From: an uncultured Bacteroidales bacterium
GTDB taxonomy: Bacteria; Bacteroidota; Bacteroidia; Bacteroidales; UBA932
DNA: 64,000 nucleotides
Assembly (NCBI GenBank): GCA_905235085.1
Contig: CAJOKD010000018.1
Span: forward strand, 23,326-87,325
Direction of reading: 5' to 3'
In this document: positions 52,778-60,609 of the stretch, piece after piece
How positions within the stretch are numbered: the stretch's first letter is position 1
Layout: each line of letters opens with the position of its first letter
Notes under the pieces: generated by a model
Databases searched by the model: none
Seen by the model: only the letters and a program-made list of their open reading frames with translations
What the model was told of the DNA's origin: nothing
Made by a program: the position numbers and the translations under genes

Positions 52778-54394
52778 TCAACGCAGGATTGGACTATACC
52801 ACGCCGGACGGCTTTCTGCGTTGGCGACTGACAGGCCGACGCCGAACATCATGTTGACGTGGGCGACTGTCCCGTCGAATACCCAGTCTTCCCGGTATTC
52901 GTCGCTTGGCTTGTGGTACCAGAGCGAGCGGGGATACTTGTTAGGATGGCTTGGATCCACCAGGTCGGTACCATATTCGATTACCACCGCAGGAACTCCC
53001 CTCTTCACGAAATTGAAATGGTCGCTGCGGAAGAACCACCCGTCGGAATTGTCTTCATTGAATACAACGTAGCGGCCCTGGGCTCCGGCGCATGCGGTGA
53101 TATAACGGTCCAGTTCACACTTCCTTCCGCCAAGAACCACCACATCGCGGGTCAAAGGCTCAGGTGCTATGCAGTCGAAATTGATGCAGGCAGCGGTTTT
53201 CTCCATCGGGAATACCGGATGCCCGCAGTAATATTCAGAACCGAAAAGACCGCTCTCCTCCAGGGTCGGAATCAGGAAGAACATCGACCTGCGGGGACGC
53301 TCGGGCAGTTCTGAATACTTCTTGGCAAGAAGCAGCACTGCAGCCATCCCGGAGCCGTTGTCGGCAGCACCGTTATAGATGGAATCCCCCTTCTCGTCAG
53401 GCGTGGAATAACCGAAATGGTCCCAATGGGCGGTGAAGACCACCGCTTCATCTTGCTTGTCGGTACCGGGAAGCAGTCCGGCCACGTTGCAAGTCTCGTT
53501 GATCTCATATTCTACAACCATGGTCATATCGGACTTCACCTTGAGCGGGAAAGACTTGAAACCAGGCTTCTTGGCGGATGCGACTGCCGCGTCGAAATCC
53601 ATTCCGGCAGCCTTGAACAGCTTCCGGCAGCCGTCTTCGTGAAGCCACCCCTTCATAGCCAGGGTTCCGGCATTGCGGGTAGCTTCGTCATAGAGGGCCA
53701 GGTTGGGTCCGGTATGGTTTGCAGCCACATTCCAGCCATAGCTTGCTGCAGCGGTGTTGTGGAGCACGAGGCATCCGGCAGCCCCAAGGCGCTCCGCCTG
53801 TTCAAACTTGTATGTCCACCGCCCGTAATAGGTCATATTCCGGCCCTGGAACAGGGAGGCATCATAGAACCCCGGGTCGTTGACCATCGCGATGATAACC
53901 TTGCCTTTGACATCCACCCCGTCGAAATCATTCCATCCGAATTCCGGCGCATCTATTCCAAAGCCGCAGAACACGAACTCTGCAGCCTTGAGTTCCACCT
54001 TGTCCGTTGCCCTTGCAGTCCAGACCACAATGTCGTCGGGAGAGACCAGGTCCAGCCTCTTCTTTCCCTTCACGCGGAACTTGCCTCCTTCTGGCTTGCA
54101 GACAGCCGATATTGTCTTGACCTTCTGGAACCAACTGTCGCCGAAACCAGGCTGCAATCCCAGGGCTTCCATCTCGGCAGCAAGATAGTTTATGGTCTTG
54201 GGTTCGTATTCCGTCATCGGAAGACGGCCTCCGAAATCATCTGAGCCAAGCGTACTTACCCATTTGCGCAAAAGGGCCTCGTCATCTGATACGGTGCGCT
54301 GCGGAGCCACCTGGGCGGCGGAAGGAAGCGCACACAAGGAGAGCAGGAGGGAGACAAAAGCTGAAAACAGTATAAGAAGCAAACGTTTATTCAT
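52778..54394 (-). CDS. Exported M28 family zinc aminopeptidase
   Basis: About 538 residues from the ATG at 54394 (MNKRLLLILFSAFVSLLLSL); earlier in-frame starts lengthen the leader. A PA (protease-associated) domain precedes the M28 domain. The two-zinc ligands are all visible: HWDHFGYST, GAADNGSGMAAVLLLA, TLEESGLFGSEY, INFDCIAPEP and FRSDHFNFVKRG. It cleaves N-terminal residues of peptides in the periplasm. Confidence 0.92.
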   Translation of the reverse strand: MNKRLLLILFSAFVSLLLSLCALPSAAQVAPQRTVSDDEALLRKWVSTLGSDDFGGRLPMTEYEPKTINYLAAEMEALGLQPGFGDSWFQKVKTISAVCKPEGGKFRVKGKKRLDLVSPDDIVVWTARATDKVELKAAEFVFCGFGIDAPEFGWNDFDGVDVKGKVIIAMVNDPGFYDASLFQGRNMTYYGRWTYKFEQAERLGAAGCLVLHNTAAASYGWNVAANHTGPNLALYDEATRNAGTLAMKGWLHEDGCRKLFKAAGMDFDAAVASAKKPGFKSFPLKVKSDMTMVVEYEINETCNVAGLLPGTDKQDEAVVFTAHWDHFGYSTPDEKGDSIYNGAADNGSGMAAVLLLAKKYSELPERPRRSMFFLIPTLEESGLFGSEYYCGHPVFPMEKTAACINFDCIAPEPLTRDVVVLGGRKCELDRYITACAGAQGRYVVFNEDNSDGWFFRSDHFNFVKRGVPAVVIEYGTDLVDPSHPNKYPRSLWYHKPSDEYREDWVFDGTVAHVNMMFGVGLSVANAESRPAWYSPILR

Positions 54395-54449
54395 AATAAG
54401 CAAAAGTAAACAAAGTCTTCGGTAAAACAACTACTATTTTAATTTTTAC

Positions 54450-54457
54450 TACCTTTG
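54450..54457 (+). promoter_or_regulatory. -7 box for tRNA-Leu
   Basis: TACCTTTG fits TAnnTTTG and lies 23 bases before the tRNA. No clear -33 element is seen. Confidence 0.45.
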
Positions 54458-54480
54458 TGGCGGTGTATTGATTACACCAC

Positions 54481-54568
54481 GCCTTGGTGGTGGAATGGTA
54501 GACACGAGGGACTTAAAATCCCTTGGCCCGAAACGGCCGTGCGGGTTCGAGTCCCGCCCGGGGCACCA
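54481..54568 (+). tRNA. tRNA-Leu (UAA anticodon)
   Basis: 88 bases including an encoded CCA. The acceptor arms GCCTTGG and CCGGGGC pair with two G-U pairs, the anticodon loop is CTTAAAA giving UAA, a long variable arm (TTGGCCCGAAACGGCCG region) marks a class II tRNA, and the T arm is GCGGGTTCGAGTCCCGC. It marks the junction with the AT-richer island. Confidence 0.95.
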
Positions 54569-54569
54569 G

Positions 54570-54604
54570 AATACGCTTTCTAGATATCTAGAAGGCGTAT
54601 TTTT
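54570..54604. terminator. Palindromic terminator after tRNA-Leu
   Basis: AATACGCTTTCTAG and CTAGAAGGCGTATT fold into a stem of about 14 pairs (one T-G pair) around ATAT, followed by TTTT on the plus strand. It can end tRNA transcription; it may also act on transcripts arriving on the minus strand from the island operon. Confidence 0.65.
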
Positions 54605-54610
54605 CGTTAC

Positions 54611-54631
54611 TTGGCAAACATTTGGCAAACA
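54611..54631. other. Candidate island attachment region with a 10-base direct repeat
   Basis: TTGGCAAACA occurs at 54611-54620 and 54622-54631, just outside the tRNA and its terminator and at the boundary where base composition and gene content change. Short direct repeats of this kind are often integrase-binding sites. The matching repeat at the other island end lies outside the window, so this is a suggestion only. Confidence 0.35.
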
Positions 54632-54682
54632 GCCTTTATGAAGGAAGGATTATCCCGATATTTACTTTCAACTAAAGATGGA

Positions 54683-55414
54683 TTATAATTCCGGCATCGC
54701 CTGACAGATTTTCCCGTCCAACTTCTTGCCGTTCTTGTGTTTGTTGCGCTTCACGCCGTCGCTTCCCCAAGTGCCCCATTGCTTGAAGAAGAAGGCTTTT
54801 TCTGTCATTTCACATTGGGCTTTGATATTCTTCACCCATTCTTCTCTCATAGGTCGGGCTTGTGTTCCGCTTTCTCCGCCCACTATGATCCAGTCTATGC
54901 CAGTCAGGTCCAGTTGTCCTAGGTCTTCCAACAGCGGCTCACACGACAGAAACCGGATCGGAGCTTTCTTGATGGTGCGCAACGCATCTATCCTTTGCTT
55001 TGAGCTCTTCACCTCCACCGTCACGCCCAACCATACGTTCTGTGGTACCTCCCTGGTCCTGAAGTATTCCTCCATCCGTTCTGCTCGTTTTGTCAGCAAC
55101 TGGTAGCGATGGTTCGGTGTCTCTTTGATAACCTCCATTACCTTGTCAATAAACTCAAACGGTACTTCTTTGTGGAACAAGTCGCTCATTGAGCACACGA
55201 ATATCGTCCGTGGCTTGCGCCATTTCTTGGGTTCCTTCAACGCCTCTTCGTGTAGTGAAACCTGGAATCCGTTCCGGTATTTCTCCGTGCCCATCGCTTT
55301 CAGCCTGCGGCTCATCGTCTCTGCATAGCAGTGCAGACAACCGGCTGAAGTCTTGGTGCAACCCGTCACCGGGTTCCACGTTGCATCGGTCCATTCTATT
55401 TTCGTTGTGCTCAT
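54683..55414 (-). CDS. DUF5131 family protein (phage Gp37/Gp68 type, three-Cys motif)
   Basis: 243 residues. The N-terminal motif IEWTDATWNPVTGCTKTSAG leads into a three-cysteine cluster (CTKTSAGCLHCYA), resembling a divergent radical SAM iron-sulfur site. Later conserved blocks are IFVCSMSDLFHKEVP, YQLLTKRAERM, VWLGVTVE, RFLSCEPLLEDLG and WIIVGGESGTQARPM. This family was first noted in phage (Gp37/Gp68) and is found in islands; its reaction is unknown. The gene overlaps the end of the TcmP gene by four bases (ATGA), the known genetic pairing of the two families. Confidence 0.88.
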   Translation of the reverse strand: MSTTKIEWTDATWNPVTGCTKTSAGCLHCYAETMSRRLKAMGTEKYRNGFQVSLHEEALKEPKKWRKPRTIFVCSMSDLFHKEVPFEFIDKVMEVIKETPNHRYQLLTKRAERMEEYFRTREVPQNVWLGVTVEVKSSKQRIDALRTIKKAPIRFLSCEPLLEDLGQLDLTGIDWIIVGGESGTQARPMREEWVKNIKAQCEMTEKAFFFKQWGTWGSDGVKRNKHKNGKKLDGKICQAMPEL

Positions 55415-56523
55415 CTCTTCGTTACTAAACGATATTCTACTATTTCGTTATTTTTATAGATAGCAGCATAATTCACTTTCGGGGCCTTGCTCTCATATGT
55501 TATTAGTTTCTTCCGCCTCATATCTGCAATCTCTTCTTTAGCGTGCGAACCTATGTGGCCCCTGTCAACAGCAAATTCGTATGCCTCTTTGTTGTTCTTT
55601 ATTTCTCCGACAAGTATCTTCTCATGCAAGTCTCTTTTGAAGGCATCCACCTTCTTGATGGGCTGTGGCCCCCACAGTTCCAGTTGGTCTTTCTGCGAAT
55701 CATCATCAATATCAAAGTTGGCAGAACCGTTCAGTCCGTTCAGTCTCCAGGCGATGCTCAGAAACTTGTCTGCTGCCAATATATGCGATGCACCGAATAT
55801 AATGCCATATACTCCGGCGTTCTTTTTGATAGTGAATGGAAACATCCTCACGGGGCTTCCTTTTGGCAGTTTGCTCTTCAGATAGTTCAAAATCTCGTTG
55901 TGAATGTATTTGTAAGGTTTTGTCTTGATGTCCTCCATTGTTGCTTCAGGGACTATTGCCTTAAACTCCGGTGTATTCCCGAATCGGATGAAGAATGATG
56001 ACGACAGGTAGTAGAAAAAATCGGTTTGTGTCTTTCTTACTATACTGCTTAGATACTTGTCTGCTATGAATTTTATGCCGTTCTGGTCCAAATATACCAG
56101 CGAGGGCACTTGCCCTATCAGCGGCTCCAGTTTGTCGTAAAGTACACCGAAGTCCTCGCTGTATGTTGTTATTCTGATATTAGGGCACTTCAATTCCGGA
56201 TTATCATCCAGGAACTGTTTGTATGCCTCCAGAAGTTGTTGACTTTTCTTTTTGTCGTATTCGTTGAAGTAAAGGTAAATGATGGTTCCATTCTTCCGTA
56301 TGTTCGCAATATGCCCTTTTATTTCCGTCAAGATTCTGATGGGACTGCCGGGTACACCTTCCGTATCATATCCTGTGCCGGCAAAGAAGTCGAAAATATT
56401 CACTCTCTTGCTTTTTGTCATTACGAATACAGGAAGCCACTCTCGGCAGTAGCGTTGAAATATTTCCAGCTTCGTTATAGTTCCCTCGTCGAAGGGTTCT
56501 TTATGGATATTCTTTCCTGGCAT
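55411..56523 (-). CDS. tcmP: Three-Cys-motif partner protein TcmP
   Basis: 370 residues. The N-terminal half has a methyltransferase-like nucleotide motif (VNIFDFFAGTGYDTEG) and LVYLDQNGIKFIADKYL, the pattern of the TcmP family, whose members sit next to a protein with a three-cysteine motif; here that partner is the DUF5131 gene, overlapping by 4 bases. The C-terminus may contain a winged-helix (FAVDRGHIGSHAKEEIADMR). The biochemical role is unknown; a SAM-dependent nucleic-acid modification is one possibility. A 122-base gap separates it from the upstream gene, the largest gap in the cluster. Confidence 0.85.
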   Translation of the reverse strand: MPGKNIHKEPFDEGTITKLEIFQRYCREWLPVFVMTKSKRVNIFDFFAGTGYDTEGVPGSPIRILTEIKGHIANIRKNGTIIYLYFNEYDKKKSQQLLEAYKQFLDDNPELKCPNIRITTYSEDFGVLYDKLEPLIGQVPSLVYLDQNGIKFIADKYLSSIVRKTQTDFFYYLSSSFFIRFGNTPEFKAIVPEATMEDIKTKPYKYIHNEILNYLKSKLPKGSPVRMFPFTIKKNAGVYGIIFGASHILAADKFLSIAWRLNGLNGSANFDIDDDSQKDQLELWGPQPIKKVDAFKRDLHEKILVGEIKNNKEAYEFAVDRGHIGSHAKEEIADMRRKKLITYESKAPKVNYAAIYKNNEIVEYRLVTKR

Positions 56524-56645
56524 ATTGTTTTAGTTTTAGTTTTATTCTATCTTTCCTCTCTTAGTACAAAGTTGCAGTCGCCTCAGAGCCTTAAGCCCCG
56601 TATACCGGCGCCCCACGGTAGCTTGTGTGCCTTTCCTTCCCGCAT

Positions 56646-57509
56646 TCAAACGATTCTCTGTGTTTTTAAAGCGCCATCGAACCAAAAGTAATCCAACAAT
56701 TCAAGAATTCTATTCGCCTCTCCTACACCACCACAGCAACCCGTTTCACGGCAAATTGTGATGAGTGAAGCCCTGTTGATTAAAAAATGGATGAAGGAAC
56801 TAACCTTCGGATTCTGATAACGTTCTATAAAAATAGCTTCTGGCCATGCTATTGTGTGGTCAAAGCAGTCAGTAGAGAAGCAATCAAGGTCAATATCTAA
56901 AACAAAAGGCTTTATATCGCCCTCGTCAAAATGTCTATGATGATACTGAATATCATCTAACAAATCATTTCTTTTTTGTTGCCAACCATAGCTTTCATCG
57001 CCAATTACACCCCTATTGCCCAACTCTCCATCTAAATGCCCATTGCTATAAAGATGATGCATAACTTCATCAAGGGATCTATACTGCTCAAATCCCTGAT
57101 CTATATTATTTGCGCTACAATGATGACCAAAACCAATGTAATGCTTTATAAGTCCTAACTCCATGCCTGCTCGCACCCAATCATCATCCATTCCGCCAAG
57201 GCTGAACTCAACAAATTGCCATATCTTTTCGTCATTTCTTTTTACCGAACAACTTTTTCTCAAAGAGTTAGCTCTTTGCCTCACCTCAGAAGATAGACCT
57301 ACAGAATCATCATGATAGTCAAAGGATATAATGCTGGGGACTTCTCCATTAAAGTGACCTTCTTGCATGGCAAAATACAAGACATCAAGAATTGTTCGAT
57401 GATCATCAAACAAAATGATTCTACGGTCTTCCACTTCACGTCTACAGTTCTCAGGATAGTTGTAGACGTTTATATTTGAGCGTTGCGAAAGTCTGTATAG
57501 TTCAGCCAT
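56646..57509 (-). CDS. Arginase-fold (UPF0489-like) metal-dependent protein
   Basis: About 287 residues from the ATG at 57509 (MAELYRLSQRSN); an upstream Met at 57596 would overlap the KAP gene by 50 bases. Metal-type motifs occur in the order expected of the ureohydrolase/deacetylase fold: IILFDDHRT (His), IISFDYHDDSV (DxHxD-like) and FVLDIDLDCFSTD (DxD). UPF0489 proteins share this pattern. GFGHHCSANN adds further candidate ligands. Substrate is unknown; hydrolysis of a guanidino, amide or acetyl group is what the fold suggests. It is encoded 37 bases after the KAP NTPase gene. Confidence 0.68.
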   Translation of the reverse strand: MAELYRLSQRSNINVYNYPENCRREVEDRRIILFDDHRTILDVLYFAMQEGHFNGEVPSIISFDYHDDSVGLSSEVRQRANSLRKSCSVKRNDEKIWQFVEFSLGGMDDDWVRAGMELGLIKHYIGFGHHCSANNIDQGFEQYRSLDEVMHHLYSNGHLDGELGNRGVIGDESYGWQQKRNDLLDDIQYHHRHFDEGDIKPFVLDIDLDCFSTDCFDHTIAWPEAIFIERYQNPKVSSFIHFLINRASLITICRETGCCGGVGEANRILELLDYFWFDGALKTQRIV

Positions 57510-57546
57510 ATAAGAATGTATTTGCTGTAATTGAATCGTTCCCCTA

Positions 57547-59622
57547 TTAATGCTCCAACAAAGGCCTATAGTTGCTCGCATATATCTTAGCGGCATGGCT
57601 TTCTCTTACTTCTTGGCTCTCTCCTTGCAGTCTCTCGTTAATCTGTGGAACCTGCACCTTAAACAACCCCACAAAGTCCACAACGTCTTGTCCATCATCC
57701 GTTCCGTCTATAAACTTATTGAGCACACGCGCTAAAGAATACTCTGGGTTAACGAACAGATTCTTGGCAAACTCATTAAAGCCATCCGTATCAATCCGTT
57801 TCCAACGGTTGAACAGAGTAATCAGTAAGAATTTGCTATACTTAAACTGTTTGTCAAAGCCAAGCTCAACAAAGCGTTTGATCAGTATAGGCAGTGTTTT
57901 TTTCCCATTATATACGCCCGACCCGAATATACTGTCCGACGAAGCCAACAAATTCATGCCGTAATTCATCTCTGCCTTCTCAAATATAAAACTGAAAGTG
58001 TCATCCAATAAGTCTGCATCCCACACATTCACCTGTGCATATTTCTCATCCTGCACAAATAAATACCTATGAATAATCTGGATAGCCACAAACGACGATA
58101 CCACATCCGGATCCACATATACGTGTGGGGGAAGTCCCTGTGCGACCTTACACACCGATAGAGCCTTGGCAGTAATTGAAGCCGCCCAGCATCGTTCTTT
58201 CCCATATTCACATCTTCTGATAGTATACAACGCGGCTCGCTTCACCTCTGACGCCGAGTATTTCTCTAACCAATCATCATATTGTTTGGCAATCTCAACC
58301 TCGTTAAGTTCTAATAATCTTCCTCTGAAAGAATCTAACTCCCGGTCAGGAATCAGTTCACTGGGGACTAACTGAGTAAAATACTTTTGGAAATATACGT
58401 CTGAATTAAGCCGTTTCTTGTCAATATCTAGTTGGCTATCGATAGAACCGTTTTCAAAAAGATAATCGATAGCATCTAAAACAGCCTCCTTTAACTTACC
58501 TTCAATTCCCCGGGTTATATACTCTCTTGCCGCCTCATAGTTCTTGGCTGCTTCTTCATGCCCCTTATCCTCGCTCAATAGAGGAGCCGTATCCACGATA
58601 TGCCTCAAAGCATTCTCTCTCTCATAAATCCGTCCATATGATTCAGCATCAATCATTTTTATCGCTTCCAGCAGGCAAAGATCGAGTATATTCACCTCTC
58701 CTTTCATGCATGGAAGCACAAACGACAGCTGATTACAATACCTTTTCAGTTCCCTGTAAGTACCGATAAATGGCAATATGGATTCAGAAATATCCTCTAT
58801 TTGTTTCTTATCCGTAGCGTCCTGAAGCGTATCTATCAGGAGTTCTTTTATCAACTTCTCCATATCACAATGCGGTATCTGTGGTATTGTGATAGGCACC
58901 TGGACTATCTTGTCTATGAATTTTCGCCCATCTTGCAGCGAACCCTTTCCATGGTATTCTGCAATAGACTTGGCCACCATATCCACATCCATAGCTACCA
59001 GATAGATGCAGTTCTTAAAATCTGCCACCTGCCTTATCAGCCTCATCACGGAATGAAGTTCTTCTTTATCCAACCTGTCCACATCATCTATCATCACAAT
59101 CAGGTGCTTTCCAGATTTAACAATAGCTTCTGACGCTTTTTCCTTCAGTTCCGATAAAGCATCTTTGCTATCTTCTAAAGCTTTCTGTGCCCACTTTATT
59201 CCTTTGGCAAGAGCTGAGCCAAAACCAGGAGCGACTGCATTAACGATAGTTTTTGATGCGAGTATTGCCAATGAACCATACTTCTTAAACGCTTCCCTGA
59301 CCAGACTATCAGCGTCCGCCATGATTGTCTTGAAGAACTCCTGTAGTAAAGCCTCATCATTATTCACAAGCCAGGGATTAAATTCTGCTATAATAATACC
59401 GTCATCCTTTCCTTGTGCAAACAATTTGCTCTTAACAAAGTTCATCAACGAAGTCTTCCCCTCGCCCCATTTTCCATAAATTCCATATACCATACAAGAA
59501 TGGTCTGTTGACACCATTTGGTTAATGGAGCCAACTATCAAGTCCACGACAGGCTCGCGTCCGAACTTGTCTTGGGTTATATCATTTAAAGGCACATCTT
59601 GTATGATGTCTGTCCGCATCAT
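57547..59622 (-). CDS. KAP-family P-loop NTPase
   Basis: 691 residues. Walker A is YGKWGEGKTSLM (about 49-60), Walker B is HLIVMIDDVDRLD (about 173-185), and a hydrophobic stretch between them (SLAILASKTIVNAVAPGFGS, ~117-136) corresponds to the membrane insertion seen in KAP NTPases. IYLVAMDVDMVAKSIAEYHG is the sensor region. The C-terminal ~400 residues are helical with no recognised domain. KAP ATPases occur in anti-phage loci such as Qat, but the Qat partners (QueC- and TatD-like) are absent here. Start is one of two adjacent ATGs. Confidence 0.87.
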   Translation of the reverse strand: MMRTDIIQDVPLNDITQDKFGREPVVDLIVGSINQMVSTDHSCMVYGIYGKWGEGKTSLMNFVKSKLFAQGKDDGIIIAEFNPWLVNNDEALLQEFFKTIMADADSLVREAFKKYGSLAILASKTIVNAVAPGFGSALAKGIKWAQKALEDSKDALSELKEKASEAIVKSGKHLIVMIDDVDRLDKEELHSVMRLIRQVADFKNCIYLVAMDVDMVAKSIAEYHGKGSLQDGRKFIDKIVQVPITIPQIPHCDMEKLIKELLIDTLQDATDKKQIEDISESILPFIGTYRELKRYCNQLSFVLPCMKGEVNILDLCLLEAIKMIDAESYGRIYERENALRHIVDTAPLLSEDKGHEEAAKNYEAAREYITRGIEGKLKEAVLDAIDYLFENGSIDSQLDIDKKRLNSDVYFQKYFTQLVPSELIPDRELDSFRGRLLELNEVEIAKQYDDWLEKYSASEVKRAALYTIRRCEYGKERCWAASITAKALSVCKVAQGLPPHVYVDPDVVSSFVAIQIIHRYLFVQDEKYAQVNVWDADLLDDTFSFIFEKAEMNYGMNLLASSDSIFGSGVYNGKKTLPILIKRFVELGFDKQFKYSKFLLITLFNRWKRIDTDGFNEFAKNLFVNPEYSLARVLNKFIDGTDDGQDVVDFVGLFKVQVPQINERLQGESQEVRESHAAKIYASNYRPLLEH

Positions 59623-59663
59623 TCGTACTGATTCTTATGGTTGTTTTCCTAAAACAAGGTCAT

Positions 59664-59924
59664 CTATTGAGTATAAGCATCCACGCGTCCAGATTGCATC
59701 TCCCCGGCATTCATCAGTTCCCGGCTCTGCTTTAGAAAGCGCGCCTCCTGCCTCTCCCCGTCGTAGTATTTCGATGGATTCCTATGGTTCGTCTCTATGA
59801 AGATCCTCACCTCGTTATCTCTTTCCATCCAACACTCTTCATATGTCATACATTCTTCATCTATAAATAATGCCCTAGAAATTGTAGTATTGCCTCTTGT
59901 TGTCGCTGCTGCTCCACCATCCAT
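59664..59924 (-). CDS. Small hypothetical protein, second gene of island operon
   Basis: 86 residues, family not recognised. It is acidic and polar, without signal or membrane segment (FIDEECMTYEECWMERDNEV, then IFIETNHRNPSKYYDGERQE). The start lies beside an AATG repeat that also holds the stop of the preceding small gene, so translation may be coupled. Several ATGs precede or follow in the repeat, so the exact start is uncertain. It ends 41 bases before the KAP gene. Confidence 0.55.
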   Translation of the reverse strand: MDGGAAATTRGNTTISRALFIDEECMTYEECWMERDNEVRIFIETNHRNPSKYYDGERQEARFLKQSRELMNAGEMQSGRVDAYTQ

Positions 59925-59941
59925 TCATTCATTCATTCATT
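59922..59941 (-). repeat. Five-copy AATG tetranucleotide repeat at a stop/start junction
   Basis: CATT x5 on the plus strand reads AATG x5 on the minus strand. The upstream gene stops inside it (TGA at 59935-59933) and the downstream gene starts at its edge (59924). Each repeat carries ATG, and ATGA overlaps occur in all frames. Slippage would alter the stop-to-start spacing. Confidence 0.85.
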
Positions 59942-60109
59942 ATACTCCCTCAGTAGCCTCTGGAAATGTTCCGCCTTTTCTTGTCCGTCGATAGCAATAC
60001 ACATTCGCTCCGCTATCTGCGGCGGAAAGCTTTTCCGAATAAATGTCTTCTGCATATCGTTGGAAATCTTATTTCTCACGATATTGCACAAATCTTGAAC
60101 TGTTATCAT
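59933..60109 (-). CDS. Small hypothetical protein, first gene of island operon
   Basis: 58 residues from the ATG at 60109. The start is set by the promoter: the -7 box at 60140-60147 makes the upstream Met at 60160 untranscribed, and AAAAAGGA precedes 60109. The sequence (MITVQDLCNIVRNKISNDMQ, then FPPQIAERMCIAIDGQEKAE) is helical and soluble; no family recognised. It may be a regulator or an antitoxin-like partner of the following gene; neither is shown. Confidence 0.55.
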   Translation of the reverse strand: MITVQDLCNIVRNKISNDMQKTFIRKSFPPQIAERMCIAIDGQEKAEHFQRLLREYNE

Positions 60110-60139
60110 TCCTTTTTCTTTATTATCATTTAACAATTG

Positions 60140-60171
60140 CAAAGATACGGTGATTCTCATATTATGTCAAA
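60140..60171 (-). promoter_or_regulatory. Promoter of the island operon
   Basis: On the minus strand TTTG (complement of 60168-60171), a 20-base spacer and TATCTTTG (complement of 60140-60147) match the Bacteroidales -33/-7 consensus exactly. The first ATG downstream with a purine-rich leader is at 60109. No other convincing promoter is seen until the gap before tcmP. Confidence 0.7.
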
Positions 60172-60439
60172 ATATGTCACAAGACAATTACTAGCGTCTA
60201 AGTACAAGCAAATCACATGTAACAAAAGATACCATCTCGCAAAAAACTCACTCTTCCTCGGCCACTTTCAAGCATTTTATGTTAAGACGCATTCGCCCTC
60301 CCGAGTACAAACAAAGAATCCGTGTATCATTAGCACAGATTTAGATTGTCAGTAAAGGTCTAATTAGTGCCCGAATAAGAAACGAGTAAGTGAAATAAAA
60401 AGGAACACACTCTCTTTCATAGAAGTCCAGATGAGGTTT
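60172..60439. other. AT-rich intergenic stretch, no gene seen
   Basis: Between the operon promoter and the decayed DUF6371 copy. A plus-strand open frame here has no recognisable protein character. No hairpin or repeat of note was found. Confidence 0.5.
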
Positions 60440-60598
60440 TTCTGTCCTAGTCTCCTCAACCTTCGCCACTCCTCAGAACTATAGACCCATATCGTCGATG
60501 AGTGCTTTCAGATCACCATGGTATTCCGGTGAGATGAACCGTGCGGCTTTCAGGAAACCCACGCAATGTTTCTTGGCCATTTCGCCTGATGGGTTATC
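60440..60598 (-). pseudogene. Decayed 3' fragment of a second DUF6371 gene
   Basis: On the minus strand the fragment reads DNPSGEMAKKHCVGFLKAAR, then FISPEYHGDLKALIDDMGL, stop, F, stop, GVAKVEE. The intact gene at 62229-63041 ends RYISPECHDELEALIKDLDL, EFWGVEKIEE. The two stops sit exactly where the intact gene has Glu (GAG to TAG) and Trp (TGG to TGA). The 5' part is missing; the frame is closed by a stop at 60599-60601, directly next to the end of the hypothetical gene at 60610. Confidence 0.75.
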
Positions 60599-60609
60599 TC
60601 AACAATTAC

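Noticed and set aside
56524-56645. Separate promoter for tcmP and DUF5131
   Set aside because: The 122-base gap has a CAACTTTG stretch but no TAnnTTTG box with a spaced TTTG; left open rather than annotated.
57547-59622. Qat defence system based on the KAP NTPase
   Set aside because: Qat also needs QueC-like and TatD-like partners; none of the neighbours has those motifs.
60137-60355. Plus-strand open frame of 72 codons opposite the island promoter
   Set aside because: Its sequence has no recognisable protein character, no leader signal, and it overlaps a strong minus-strand promoter.
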